Part shown: positions 52,444-63,166 of the stretch, one piece after another
How positions within the stretch are numbered: the stretch's first letter is position 1
How the letters are laid out: every line of letters starts with the position of its first letter
The notes under the pieces: model-generated
Databases searched by the model: none
What the model was told of the DNA's origin: nothing
What the model saw: only the letters and a program-made list of their open reading frames with translations
Assembly: GCA_023374025.1 (NCBI GenBank)
Contig: SIJG01000051.1
Span: forward strand, 1,007,865-1,071,864
Direction of reading: 5' to 3'
Length of the DNA stretch: 64,000 nt
DNA from: Heterodera schachtii
Lineage: Eukaryota; Nematoda; Chromadorea; Rhabditida; Heteroderidae
Translations under genes and position numbers: made by a program

Positions 52444-55400
52444 AAAAATTGTTCATAATTTTTACTATTTTTAAAACTTCATTAGCACATATTCAATGAA
52501 ATGTCGTTTTAAATATTTTATTACAAATATATATTCAATTAATTTGAATTAAATTTAAATTAAATGTCCAGTAAAATTGAAAGCTCTTCATTCCTGTGCC
52601 GAGAAATGATTAAAATAGATAATAAAAGATTGTAATATATTCTGTTTTTATTGTGCAGAAAATAATTTATTTAAAAAATTTATTTAATGTTTAAATATAA
52701 ACAAATAAAAATAATTCAATTTTTAATTTTAAATCATTTTTCAATTAAGCCTATTAATAATTTCCAATAAAAAAAATTAAAATTAATTTATTTCTTAAAA
52801 GATATTTTTATAAAATATTCGTTAAAGACAATGAATTAATTAGGAAAAAAATACAAAAATAAGCGTGGAAAATAGGATGCAACGGACCCTTATACGGTAT
52901 CTTGGAAAATATTAAAATTAGTTTATTTATATATTATATTAAATAATTTTTTAATTTACACAATAAAATTCGAAATAAAATTTAAAAATAGAATTTTTTT
53001 AAAAGGATGCCTACGTTGAATTTCGAAGTCACTAAAATTACTGTAAAATGCTGTGTTTTTTTGAGAATTACAGAAAAAGTATTTCTTCTGCATTTTCCAA
53101 TTTTTTTTGTGTTAATCTTAGTGTTTGTGGGAAAGATATTCTTGGTAAAAATTTCAGCCCGATTGGCCCATGTAAAGTAGGTGAAGTAAAGAAAAATCTT
53201 AAGTAAGGAATAGTGAATAAAAAAGAACACTTATTCAAATTAATTAAGTTCTAAAAGCAAAAAACCAAGCGTAAATAAGAAATAAAAATTAACAATTACG
53301 CGTTTAAGCAATTATTATTTATAAAATTTATTATATAAAAATTATTTCGATTCTATGAGAAATAATTATTAAGGATGAGATTTTTGAGTAAGAAAATCGC
53401 TAAATGTACATAAAAACTATTACATATGTCTAAATAGTTCCAGCACTAACAAAATATTATTTTTTAAATCAAAGATGATTTAAACATTTATTTAATTATA
53501 TAACAAATTTAAACCATGTATTTTTGTTTCTAATTTGAATAAAATAATAATTAATAAAAATTCTATTTTTTATAATTTTAAATATTCATTTATCTAAAGA
53601 AAGTATAAATAGTTTTTATAATTGACTCTTTTATGAGTTTAAAATTTAAATCAATAATTATTTTTTGTATTGTTAGTTTGTATGTATATTATTTAAAGTT
53701 TTTGTTGATTTATGATATTGAAAAGCCTATAAAATAGGTTTTTAGTTTTACTACATTAATTAATTAAATGTATGTTTACTAATTGTTTTTTTATTGTATT
53801 GTATTATATGATAATACATCTTAATAAAAGAAAATTTTAAATTTTTTTTAAATATTTTAATATTAAATATAATATTTCTTTAATTTTTAATTTATTATTC
53901 ATAAAAATAGTAATTAGAGAAATAAAATGATAAATAATTCGATTTCAAATCCATTTATATAATATTAAAAAAATAAATTATAATTTTTTAATAAATAAAT
54001 TTAATTTTTCTATTATCATTTTTTTCTATTTAAATCATGATATTGGTAAGGACGTTGTTTGTGTCGGTTGACTTTATTTTGATTGAAAAAAAATATTTTT
54101 AATTATTAATTTAACTAATTTATAAAATTACTCATTTTAAAATTTATATTTGACTACAAATTTGTTTTTTTTATAAATAACCATTTTTCTGATTATTTAT
54201 ATTTTTACTTGCGTAATTTGTATTTTTTCTTTTCATAATTATAGATTATTAATACTAATTTTTCTCCGATTTTTTTATCATTTTTTTAATTAGGATATTA
54301 TATATTATAAATAGTTGTTAGTAGATTTGTTTTTAATGGAACTTAATAATGTTCAATTCTTTTCTTATCTCAATTGACATTAACGAAATTTGAATCATAG
54401 TTTCTGCTCGTTTTAAAGTCATTTTAATAATTTGGTGTTTATTTACTTTAATTGCATAATAATTTAATAAGTTTTCGTATATTTATCATTTTTCACTTTT
54501 TAATCCACTTTTTATATTAATTATGATCAGTTTCTTCGTTAAATCTAATTTTTTGTTTTTGTATTTATCTTGCATTATAATGAATGCTAATTAAAATGCA
54601 TTAAAAATAATTATTTCCCAAAATTATTTATTTTAAACGATATCAAAAAATCAAACAATCGAATTTTTAATCATTTAAATGAAATATTTTATATAGAAAA
54701 TAATAATAAATATATTGAAATAATTTTCAAATTTCCGTGCGTGTAGTCATAAGTCTGTTATTGTCTTTTGATCTCTAATTATAATGTTAGTAGAAATTCA
54801 TTTATTTAAAATTGCAAAAATATTGATATTCTATCGTTTTCTCATTTTATTTATTTTTTTATTTTGGTTGTATTTTATAATTTTCTCTATTCCTTCAACG
54901 AGTGTCAGTTTTTGCTAAAGATATTAACTGAAATATAAACAAATAATATGGCGAATAAAATAAAGTATTTATATTTTCTTATTTTATGTAAAATAATTTA
55001 ATGAACAATATAATTATTTTATAGAAAACCTTTTAGAATTATTATGTAATCAATTCATTCTAATTTCAAGAAAAAATTAAATTTTTTCAAAAAATTTGTT
55101 GAAGAATTTATTATTTGCTCTGATATCATTTAAAATACGAATAATGTCTTTAAAGGATTTAATTTATTATATGTTAATTTATGCTTTTAAATTAAGTAAA
55201 TTATTTCTTAAATTATTAAGCATTTTTAAATTATTTCACTAAATAATTTCTTAAAGGGTTTTTTCATTAAAAGTTTTAGCAATGATAATTTTGAACTAAA
55301 AGTTAGTGCGGCAAAAAAAAAAAGCATTTTTTATTTTTATTTCTTTAGCACACCCCATCAAAATTGAATAATTCAGTACTCAAATAAATAACTTATTCAC

Positions 55401-55493
55401 TAAATTTCCCGGTTGACTCTATCCCGGTTGAAAAACCTAAATATACTTGATTTTTCCAATTTTAACCATAGATTTTTGCACATATAAATTTCG
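52444..55493. other. AT-rich DNA, no gene seen
   Basis: A-rich on the + strand at about 52.6-53.5 kb, then T-rich. No supported feature. Confidence 0.5.
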
Positions 55494-55623
55494 GGTCCTC
55501 AAAAGTCGTGTCCCCAAATGTCTTTTTATCCTCAAATGTCGTTTTGTCCCTAAATTTCGGGTTCCCTAAGTATCGGGACCCAATTATCGGGTCCCCAAGT
55601 TGTAAATCCTCAAAAATCGTGTA
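55494..55623 (+). repeat. Degenerate ~16-bp minisatellite, word TCCYCAAATGTCG
   Basis: TCC(T/C)C words start near 55496, 55511, 55529, 55547, 55563, 55592 and 55607; most steps are 15-18. TATCGGG is interspersed and one GGGACCC is inverted. Confidence 0.8.
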
Positions 55624-56342
55624 ATCTATTCGAGGGTTTTTGTACCTATTTAATGTCTATTTTACATTTTTTTTCACTCTTTTTATGTGCTTATTTCGCG
55701 ATTTTTAAATAATATTTATTTTATTTTGTGTCCAGTTTTTCAAAATTTATATTTTAATTATTTAATACTTAATATAATTTATTTAGTTCCAAAGAATATC
55801 CTTAATAATGTAAATTATTTGCTTAAAATTCTATTTTTTTATATAATTTTATTTAAAATTTCTTTAATTAGATGTTTCAGTTTTTTTATTATATTATTAT
55901 GTTTTGATTGTTTTATTATCTGAATTTGAGAAAATTAAATTTCCCTTGCTTTTTGGCTGTATTTAACGCGAAACAAAATGCTTCCTTTCATAAATAAAAA
56001 TTTTTATTGGGTTTCTTCTTTATTGTGAGAATGTTCTACGATAATTTGTTTATTTAAAAATTTAATTTTGTATTTCTTATTTACAAAATGAAAGTTTTAT
56101 TACATTAATAATTTGGTGTCACTTAACGAACAACTTTTTTATAAGCCATTTAATTCTTTTTTAATTAATTAAATTTCATAAAATTTACTACTCTTCTTTT
56201 TTCGCCATAATTCATCAATTGTAATGGATTTCTCTCTATTTGTTGTGCTATTTTGTGGTGATTGTCTAGGCCCTCACCGATTTGTAAGGGTGCCAGGCCC
56301 ATTGAAATTCTATTAAGACAAATTGAAGAAAGTGTGAACGCT
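55624..56342. other. AT-rich DNA, no gene seen
   Basis: T-rich. A GC-richer stretch at 56265-56305 with AGGCCC repeated twice lies downstream of the minus-strand candidate gene end. Confidence 0.45.
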
Positions 56343-56478
56343 CTAAGAAATTGATAAAATTTCTCCCGGCGGCGCCATACGGTACTTCCGGACAGCAGCT
56401 TTCTTTAAAAATTTAAAAAATACTTACGCGAAGGTTCAGAGGCGAGAACGGTGGAAACAATTGCGGTGGACTATTTGG
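56343..56478 (-). CDS. Candidate last two exons of a minus-strand gene (25-nt intron)
   Basis: Read on the minus strand, an AG acceptor at 56480-56479 opens exon 56478-56428, 17 codons of proline-rich text (PNSPPQLFPPFSRLNLR). It ends at a perfect GTAAGT donor (56427-56422). A 25-base T-rich intron ends TTTTTAAAG at 56403. The next exon 56402-56343 continues in phase as KAAVRKYRMAPPGEILSIS and TAG. Phase-correct joining of two non-AT-driven segments across canonical sites is the main support. An intron this short is at the lower limit. No domain recognised. Confidence 0.3.
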
Positions 56479-56759
56479 CTATCCCATTACCGATTCCATA
56501 AACTTAGCAACAATTGATCTTTTTTATATTTCAATTTGTTTAATTATCTCGGTTGGCAATGCATTAATACAATTTGATTTGGATTCTGATCAGAAGAAAT
56601 GCGATTTTTAGGCACAAAAAAAATCGCGAAAATGGTATTAAATGGGTACAAAAATACTCGAATGCGTTTTTCCTGCTTATCTGTGCGTATCAAATGTAAA
56701 TTATGTTAATTATAAATAATAAAAACATTAATATTTTAATGGGCTTAAGCTTGCTCACC

Positions 56760-56870
56760 TCTACTGAATTCCCTTCAGTCGAATGGGGGGATATTAACCA
56801 ATTCATGGGAGGAGCTGTATTCCGGCTGTCGCAACCAGCAGCTGGTTTCCCTATGAAACCATTCTCATTA
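56760..56870 (-). other. Candidate minus-strand internal exon
   Basis: After an acceptor-like GGTTTCATAG (ending about 56849) the minus frame reads GKPAAGCDSRNTAPPMNW and SPHSTEGNSVE up to a strong donor GAG|GTGAGC near 56759. Composition is non-AT-driven. The + strand is also open (71 codons from 56703). It lies between the purine-rich exon and the candidate terminal exons, in the same orientation. Confidence 0.25.
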
Positions 56871-56921
56871 CTTTTAATATATTTCATCAAAAAGATTTTT
56901 TTATTTTGTGTTATTTAATAA

Positions 56922-57668
56922 TTTTTTTCCCTTCCTTTTTCTATTCCTCTTCCTCTTCCCTTCCTTTTTCTGTTCCTCTTCCCTTCCTTTGTATGTTCCT
57001 CTTCCCCTTCCTTTGTCCTCTTCCCCTTCCTCTTCCCTTCCTTTTTCTGTTCCTCTTTCCCTTCCGCTTCCCTTCTTTTCTCTCTATTCCTCTTCTCTTC
57101 CTCTTCCCTTCCTTTTTCTGGTCCTTTCCCCTTACTCTTCCCTTCCTTTTTCTGTTTCTCTTCTCGTCTTTTTTCTGTTCCTCTTCTTCTTCCATTCCTT
57201 TTTCTTTTCCACTTCCCCTTCCCTTCCTTTTTCTGTTCCTCTTCCTTTCTTTTTTCTGTTCCTTTTTCTCTTTCTCTTCCCTTCCTTTTTATGTTCCACT
57301 TCCCTTCCTCTTTCTTTCTTTTTTCTGTTCCCCTTCCTCTTCCCTTCCTTTTTCTGTTCCTCTTCCCTTCCTTTGTCTGTTCCTCTTCCCCTTCCTGTTC
57401 ATTTCCTTTAACTGTTCCTTTTTCTCTTGCGCTTCCCTTCTTTTTCTGTTCCCTCTTCCCTTCCTTTTTCTGTTCCCTCTTCCCTTCCTTTTTCTGTTCC
57501 TCTTCCCTTCTTTTTTCTGTTCCTCTTCCTCTTCCATTCCTTTTTCTTTTTCTTTTCCACTTCCACTTCCTATTTCCTTCCTTTTTCTGTTCCCCTTCCG
57601 CTTCCCTTCCTTTTTCTGTTCCCCTTCATCTTCCCTCCCTTTTTCTGTTCCTCTTCCTCTTCCCTTTA
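56922..57668. repeat. Polypyrimidine/polypurine minisatellite, 0.75 kb
   Basis: The + strand is almost all C and T, built from TTCC, CTTCCCTTCC and TTTTTCTGTTCC blocks in a roughly 20-30 base repeating pattern. It can form triplex (H-DNA). Long open frames occur in most frames of both strands because neither strand's stops can form, so ORF length here carries no information. Confidence 0.95.
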
Positions 57669-57819
57669 TGTCTTCATCCTGAGCAATTAAAATTTTGTAC
57701 ATCTGGATAACTTTAAATTCGAATGTATGTACGTTCGTTCGATCGTTAAATGGTTGCCGTGGTGGGTTGCTGGCGCTAAATAATTGCGGTCGGTGGGACC
57801 GGTTCGGTAACTTTTGGTG
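57289..57819 (-). CDS. Candidate minus-strand exon: unique N-terminal part then charged K/R/E/G repeat (176 codons open)
   Basis: The frame is open from 57819 to a TAA at 57289. The first 50 or so codons lie outside the purine tract and have ordinary composition (HQKLPNRSHRPQLF, SASNPPRQPFNDRTN, VIQMYKILIAQDEDIK). They run in frame into the tract, which reads as GREEEGEQKKEGKRKGNRKR-type repeats. The TAA looks like a single change of a repeat GAA codon. Beyond it the same frame stays open to 56941. An ATG at 57702 gives 137 aa. Charged low-complexity tails of this kind occur in real nuclear and secreted proteins. No domain; could still be chance. Confidence 0.3.
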   Translation of the reverse strand, partial: HQKLPNRSHRPQLFSASNPPRQPFNDRTNVHTFEFKVIQMYKILIAQDEDIKGRGRGTEKGREDEGEQKKEGKRKGNRKRKEIGSGSGKEKEKGMEEEEEQKKEGKRNRKRKGRGNRKRKGRGNRKRREAQEKKEQLKEMNRKGKRNRQRKGRGTEKGREEEGEQKKERKRKGSGT

Positions 57820-57875
57820 TCAAAACCTTTGAAAAAGTGGATTATTTTTTAATTAAATGCATTTAAATTAATTAC

Positions 57876-58735
57876 ATTCTGCCCAACAGTTGCCGCTAAA
57901 AACATCAGTTTATTAATTTAAATATTAAAAATTGTTTTATTTTTGCGTCATGTTGCAGGTCGACAGCCGCCACTACTTCATCAATGACCTGAAAAAACAT
58001 TAAGAATATGAATAAATCCATATTACAATAAAAATGATTCAAATATTAAATCATTTTCTTGTAAAATGATTTTTGAACATTTAAAACATTTTAATTATTA
58101 ATTAAAGGTTTTTAAATTAATTACATTCTGTCCGACGGATGCCGCCACCAATTCATTCACCTCATTCTGCTGAAATTAGAAATTTAACCCATAAAAATAA
58201 TAAAAATTTACATTCAAAAAAGATTCAAAGATAAAGTTGCTTTTAATAATCTAAAAAATTCATTTTAACTAAAATATCTATTATCATTAACTGGCAATTT
58301 TTGCCAGATAATAGTGATTATTAAAAAATAATTCAAAATAATTACCCCCGCGACTACCGCCACCAATTCATTTTGCTGCTAAAATGATTTTGGAACCTTT
58401 AATAGCATATTTCATTAATTACATTCTGCCCAATTTTTATATTTGTGTTAAATATAAAAACTTCATTTTATTAATTAAAATAGTCTAATTAATTTTTACG
58501 TCATGCTGTTGGACAGCTGCCTCTTCATTAACTACTTTTTACGTCATGCAATTGGACGCTGCCGCTTCATTCACTTCCTGCTGAAGAAATTCATTAATAT
58601 TTAATAATCAATAGATTAAATTAATCTATTTCAAATTTAAAATTTCTTCAAAATAATTCAATTTCTCAAATTCTTATTGATAAAATTATTTACTCCCTGC
58701 TGTTGCGCGGCTGCCGCAAAATCGTCACAAGGGCC
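57876..58735 (-). repeat. Tandem array of exon-like modules bounded by splice-site-like motifs
   Basis: Read on the minus strand: 58735-58694 (GPCDDFAAAAQQQG, donor GTAAAT), 58580-58543 (QEVNEAAASNCM, donor GTAAAA), 58533-58500 (NEEAAVQQHD, donor GTAAAA), 58433-58423 (tail only), 58378-58346 (QQNELVAVVAG, donor GTAATT), 58169-58125 (QNEVNELVAASVGQN, donor GTAATT), 57988-57947 (VIDEVVAAVDLQHD, donor changed to GCAAAA) and 57895-57876 (ATVGQN, donor GTAATT). Most follow a T-rich acceptor such as TTTCTTCAG, TTTTAG or TTTTTTCAG. All share a VNE-x-VAA core. Two tail types occur, CAGAAT|GTAATT and CATGAC|GTAAAA. Intervening DNA is AT-rich and intron-like. Confidence 0.75.
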
Positions 58736-59194
58736 CTAAATAATAAATAATGAAATTTAAAGATTGAAATTACTTTTTTATTTTGATATTTCAAATTTGA
58801 TTATTAATCCTAAATAACATTATTGAAAAAAGACAAGAATCAATCATTTATAAAATTTGATTTAAAATAATTACTTTCATAAATGTTGACCCCTAGACTC
58901 GATGATTGAAGACTAGAGATCAGACTTACCCTCTGGTTAGGCGTACCCAACCATATAAATCTTACAATTATTTAACATTAATCATTATTAGGTTTGTAAA
59001 TTATATGGATTTACATATTTTTCTGCGCATATGCTACGAAGAAAGAGTCTCAAAAATAGCATTTCTACGTTAAAATGTTTTGGTTTGGTGAAAGTTTTTA
59101 GTGCATATAAATGCAGATTTTGATATTTTTGCTTAGGTAAGTAGTATCCACATCAGTAATTCAAATCAAAATTATTGCAAAATTATTTAAAAAT
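58736..59194. other. AT-rich DNA with one minus-strand donor-like site
   Basis: On the minus strand a frame around 58975-58840 contains FIWLGTPNQR directly before GGTAAGT (58930-58924). The evidence is too thin for an exon call. Confidence 0.3.
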
Positions 59195-59281
59195 TTATTT
59201 CCCGATATTATTGTGCGGGCTCTCGACGGCCATGTAAGTCTCGGCAAACTGTAATTTAGAAGGTTTGATTAGCCGCAACAT
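59195..59281 (-). CDS. Small ORF or exon, 28 aa, minus strand
   Basis: ATG at 59281 in a good context (CCAAAATG), TAA at 59195. It reads MLRLIKPSKLQFAETYM then AVESPHNNIGK, an ordinary globular-looking composition with GC-rich codons unlike the flanks. An in-frame TAA precedes the ATG. A TTACAG inside it could alternatively be an acceptor. The + strand over the same bases is also open (reading FPDIIVRALDGHVSLGKL), so orientation rests on its neighbours, all minus. Not recognised. Confidence 0.3.
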   Translation of the reverse strand: MLRLIKPSKLQFAETYMAVESPHNNIGK

Positions 59282-59830
59282 TTTGGCAATTTAGTTTTTG
59301 TAAGGAAATTTTTATTTTTTTAATAAGAATTGTTTATTTGCTTTTCAGCGGCTTATAATTACATTACACAAAATGCTAAATTTTCAATGCAAATAAATTT
59401 GAGTTGTACTTAGAGATGAAATTAATATTAACTATTTTTTCGATTTTTAATGATTGGGTTAGAATTTTTAAAATATTTGGTTTATAAATGTTATTTTTTA
59501 TAGCTAATTTTTTCAAAATTTTATTAATTTTGAACGTTTGAACAAAATTTAAAATTAGCAAGTGATTCTTATATAATTTTAACTTTTTGTTCTACAGAAT
59601 GCTACATCATCTGATTTTTGAAATCTGTTGATTTACTATCACATTTTCCTATTTTTGAGTTGCCGAAGAAGACGTGGTTTTCTATCAAAAGAAAAAAATA
59701 TTTCTAGTTTAAAAATTTAAAAAATATGATCTGAAGTCTCCTTTCCCTGCTCCCATTCGAGTTCCCTATTAATAATTGTTCCATATCAAACTTCGATTTT
59801 TTTTTACAAATTTCTTAATAATTTTCTACA
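59282..59830. other. AT-rich spacer between minus-strand coding fragments
   Basis: A short minus-strand stretch near 59780-59700 reads MEQLLIGNSNGSRERRLQ before stops, perhaps another piece of the same locus. Otherwise AT-rich. Confidence 0.35.
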
Positions 59831-60209
59831 TTATTTTAAAGAATATTTTCCTTTTTGTTTGTATTCATTTGTCATTAAAATGAATTTTTGTATAATTTCA
59901 ATTTTTTCTTCATCAATTGTTGATTTGTGACATTTATTTTTTTGAAGACCAATTTCTTTAATCCATTTTTGAATATAAGTTCGATTTGTTCCCAGTTTTT
60001 TCGCTATTTTCGAATTAATTTTATTCCATTCTTTTGCTGAATATTTTTTCCTTTTTGCTTAATTTTCTCCTTTATTTTATAATATTTTCAATTATTTCTC
60101 TTTTTTCTTCCAAAATTTCTTCTTCTTTTTCTTCCCATTTTCCTCCAAATATTTCATGAAATGATTTTTGTCCCAATGTTTTCTTTTCTGTTCCTAGTTG
60201 ATTTATTTG
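59831..60209 (-). pseudogene. Helix-turn-helix protein fragment, frameshifted
   Basis: A clean acceptor (ATATTTTTTCAG) precedes 60209. The first frame, 60209-60072, reads 45 codons (QINQLGTEKKTLGQKSF, FGGKWEEKEEEILEEKRE) to TAA. A second frame, 60058-59831, continues for 75 codons with YSAKEWNKINSKIAKKLG then TNRTYIQKWIKEIG to TAA. The segment IAKKLGTNRTYIQKWIKE fits the helix-turn-helix pattern of transposase-derived DNA-binding proteins: a first helix, a glycine turn, then a recognition helix ending in W. Both parts are lysine/glutamate rich and clearly coding in style. The frame change between 60072 and 60058 and the stop break the gene unless an unseen intron rejoins it. It may belong to a multicopy transposase-like family. 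Confidence 0.6.
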
Positions 60210-61149
60210 CTGAAAAAATATATAATTAAAACGAAAAATAAAAGGAATTTCATTTTCTTCTTAAATTCTCAAAGTGAATTTCTCAAAATATGATTTTAAT
60301 AATTTTTTATTTTATAAATAATAAAAATCTAAATCCTAATGATTTCTTACAAATTAGAAAAACCTACTTAATATAAAATAATAAATAATAATGTTTTATT
60401 AAATTTTATTCTACTGAACAAATAAATTTACCATTAATTTGTTTTATCATAGAAATAATAAAATCGGAATTAAGTAATAAAAATAATAGAAATAAACATC
60501 TTTTTCGTAAATTGAATTATTAATTTAGTAAAACTGAAAATTATTTTAAAAATAATAATGTGACATATAGTTTGTTGTAAATCATTTTTTATTTAAAAAA
60601 CAATATTTTATTGTTTGTTTAAATGACAAAATTATTATAAATAAAACTTTTTTAAGGCTAATTTAAATAAATATTAAACTATAATTAAATAATTAGCAAA
60701 TTTTTTTTATTAGAAAATATTCCAAACTTTTATATTTAGAAAGCAGAGAACATTGTAATAAATTGTAAAATAACAAAAAATATAATTGAGAAAAAATTAT
60801 GTATGAGATTATTAAGTACATAAAATAATAATTTAGAAAAATTATTTTGAAAAGAATAAGAAAATGGAAAAAAAAGTTGAAACATAATTCATTCATTTTA
60901 GTACTTTTATTGAATATAAATTAAAGAAAAATCTAATTATATTAATCATCCAATTTGTATGTAAAAATTTAGTTAATAACTTCAATAATTTTTAGTTAAA
61001 TAAAACAAAATTAATAATGATATTAATTGATAAATTGAAAGTAAAAAAGTCAGAGAATCCCTGAAAGGGTTATTTATACAATATATTTAAAAATTCCAAT
61101 TAGGTACATACAAATAAAATTATAGCAATAATGAAGATTTTGATATTCT
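60210..61149. other. A-rich DNA, no gene seen
   Basis: T-rich on the minus strand, as expected if it were intron or promoter of the minus-strand locus. No exon found. Confidence 0.45.
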
Positions 61150-61171
61150 GATTTAATTACCCAAATTTAAT
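61150..61171 (+). other. Partial match to nematode spliced leader SL1
   Basis: TTTAATTACCCAA (61152-61164) is identical to the core of SL1, and 18 of 22 positions fit overall. There is no donor GT after it and no Sm site was seen, so it is not a working SL RNA gene. It could be a decayed SL copy or chance. Confidence 0.25.
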
Positions 61172-63118
61172 GCTCGCTCGATAAACGAGAAATGGGTTAA
61201 TGTATTGAAATATTTAATGGTCGTTTTGTGATTATTGAATGTGAAAATAAATAAATTGTGAAATGAAAATTAAATATAAAATGAAGGAATTGTAAACACG
61301 CCATATCCAACTAAAAGTGCAAAAAAAAATCTTGAAAGGCCATGAGTATATTATGGCAAAGCAATTTAATCTCCGACAAAGTCAATCCAGGCAAAAATGA
61401 ATGAAATGAAAAAGCAAACATAAATTAATTCTAATTCTAATTCTTGAATATTAAAAATCTTTCTTCAATTATTTCAGAAAAGTTTTTGATGTTTTAAAAT
61501 TTAATTTCTATTTGACTTTGTGTACTTTTATGTAGTTATTAGACTTTTGATAGCAAATAACTTTAAACATTTTAAAATGATTATAAACAAAAATTATTAA
61601 AAAATGATATAAAGAAAAAATCATATAAATAAAGTAATCTATAAATTGACCATTTAAAATTTTATGACTACGCCGAGAGAATGCGAAATTATAATTATTT
61701 TATAAAATAAAAAAGCAATAAAATTATAATCATATAACTAAGAATGATAAAATAAATATATTTTCAAAACTATGCCATTCAAATGAAAACGTAAAAATAA
61801 ATAGATCTTCAGCAGAATAATTTCTACGAAGGAATTGCGGATACTACTGGTTAATTAATCGTAAAATGCTATCTATAAAAAAGGACCCGAGCCCTGAAAT
61901 TAAATAAGTTCTCCTAAATATGCTTTACAATTAAATTACAAATATATCTATAAATTAAAAAAAGGTCAAGAGAAAACATTATTACTAAATGATTTAATTT
62001 ATCAATTTTCTTGTTTCTATTATAATAACCATTTTCAGTTATTTTTATTTAAAAAATTTAAAACAAAACTTAACCCAAAATAAAAAACAATTAAATTCAT
62101 TTTTACATGTGTTATTGTGAAGCAAAAGTTACTGTAATAAAAACATTAAAATATAAAATTAAAATAAAAAATCAACTATATCGAAGATTGTGTCATTATT
62201 TAAACATTTAAAATATAAGAAAATATTTAATTCTTATAAAAAAAATAATTATTAATTCTTTATAAAAAAAAATAATTAATATTCTAATGGGTCGAAAACG
62301 AATTGCTGCTTAACGCGGAATAAACAGCGCCAAACAATTATTAGTTTATAAATATATTAAAATCAACAATAATTTTAATAAATTTTATTCAATTAAAGAA
62401 ATTTTTATTTATATAATTAGACTTTTTGATAAGACATTCAAATGAAAAAATAAAAATAAATATATCTTCAGCAGTTAAATAATAATTTAGGCCTTCACAT
62501 GATCCTGAACGTCAGCACCCCCAGCAAGTGAAATAATTATTATGTTAAAACATAGGAAAATAAAAATAATACTAATATCTTAATTTAATTAGATGAGAAT
62601 AAAGGCAATTTTATTGATAACGACAAAAAACGATCAAAAATTTTAAAACGTTAAAAATACTATAAACATTTACAGATGAAAAAATAAATCCACAAGAATT
62701 ATATATGGGTTTAATCTAAAAATTAAACTGATAAATTGGAGAATTTCGATAACTGAAACAAAAGGACAAGCAAGGTTTTATCCCCTTCGAGAGCAAGGGT
62801 GCGTAAAGCAGCTTAAGAAAGTTAATTATATGACCAGAAACAATAAAAAAGAAACTAATCGAAAATAAATGAAAAAATTATTTTAATAATATTAATTATG
62901 CAATAACCTTGACATATTAGTAAAAAAAAAAATTAAAAATATTAATTAAAAGTAATTTAATGCACAATTTATTAAAAAAAAGAAAAAAATTAAGCCACAA
63001 AGATATGCATTTATATTTCAAATATGTAAAATAAAAATATAAATGGTAGAAAATTTTCTAGCGGAAAGATACTAGGATATGTTAACAACAATGATCCAAC
63101 TTAATTGAACATTAACTA
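61172..63118. other. A-rich DNA with short direct repeats, no gene
   Basis: A 40-base direct repeat (CATTCAAATGAAAA to CTTCAGCAG) lies at 61776-61815 and 62435-62474. A minus-strand frame around 62865-62705 is open for about 55 codons without ATG. No recognised gene. Confidence 0.45.
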
Positions 63119-63131
63119 CTGCGTAACGCAG
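63119..63131. repeat. Palindrome CTGCGTAACGCAG
   Basis: Perfect 6-base arms around one A. A similar CTGCTTAACGCGG is at 62306-62318, about 813 bp upstream. Confidence 0.8.
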
Positions 63132-63145
63132 GGTAAAACATTTAA

Positions 63146-63166
63146 CTTATTTTATCGCCAATGATC
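63146..63166 (+). repeat. 21-base word, copy 1
   Basis: CTTATTTTATCGCCAATGAT plus C recurs at the window's last bases with one mismatch, 834 bp downstream. With the CTGC-TAACGC pair this hints at a long-period repeat continuing beyond the window. Confidence 0.8.

Noticed and set aside
56760..56870. rRNA fragment
   Set aside because: No conserved small- or large-subunit block was recognised; the exon-like reading with a GTGAGC donor fits better.
56906..57682. Long + strand open frames (up to 258 aa, S/F/P/L rich) across the pyrimidine tract
   Set aside because: A strand of C and T cannot form stop codons, so all three frames are open; composition is wholly explained by the repeat.
59160..59262. 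+ strand frame reading FPDIIVRALDGHVSLGKL
   Set aside because: Overlaps the minus ORF at 59195-59281; neighbours are all minus strand, though orientation here remains open.
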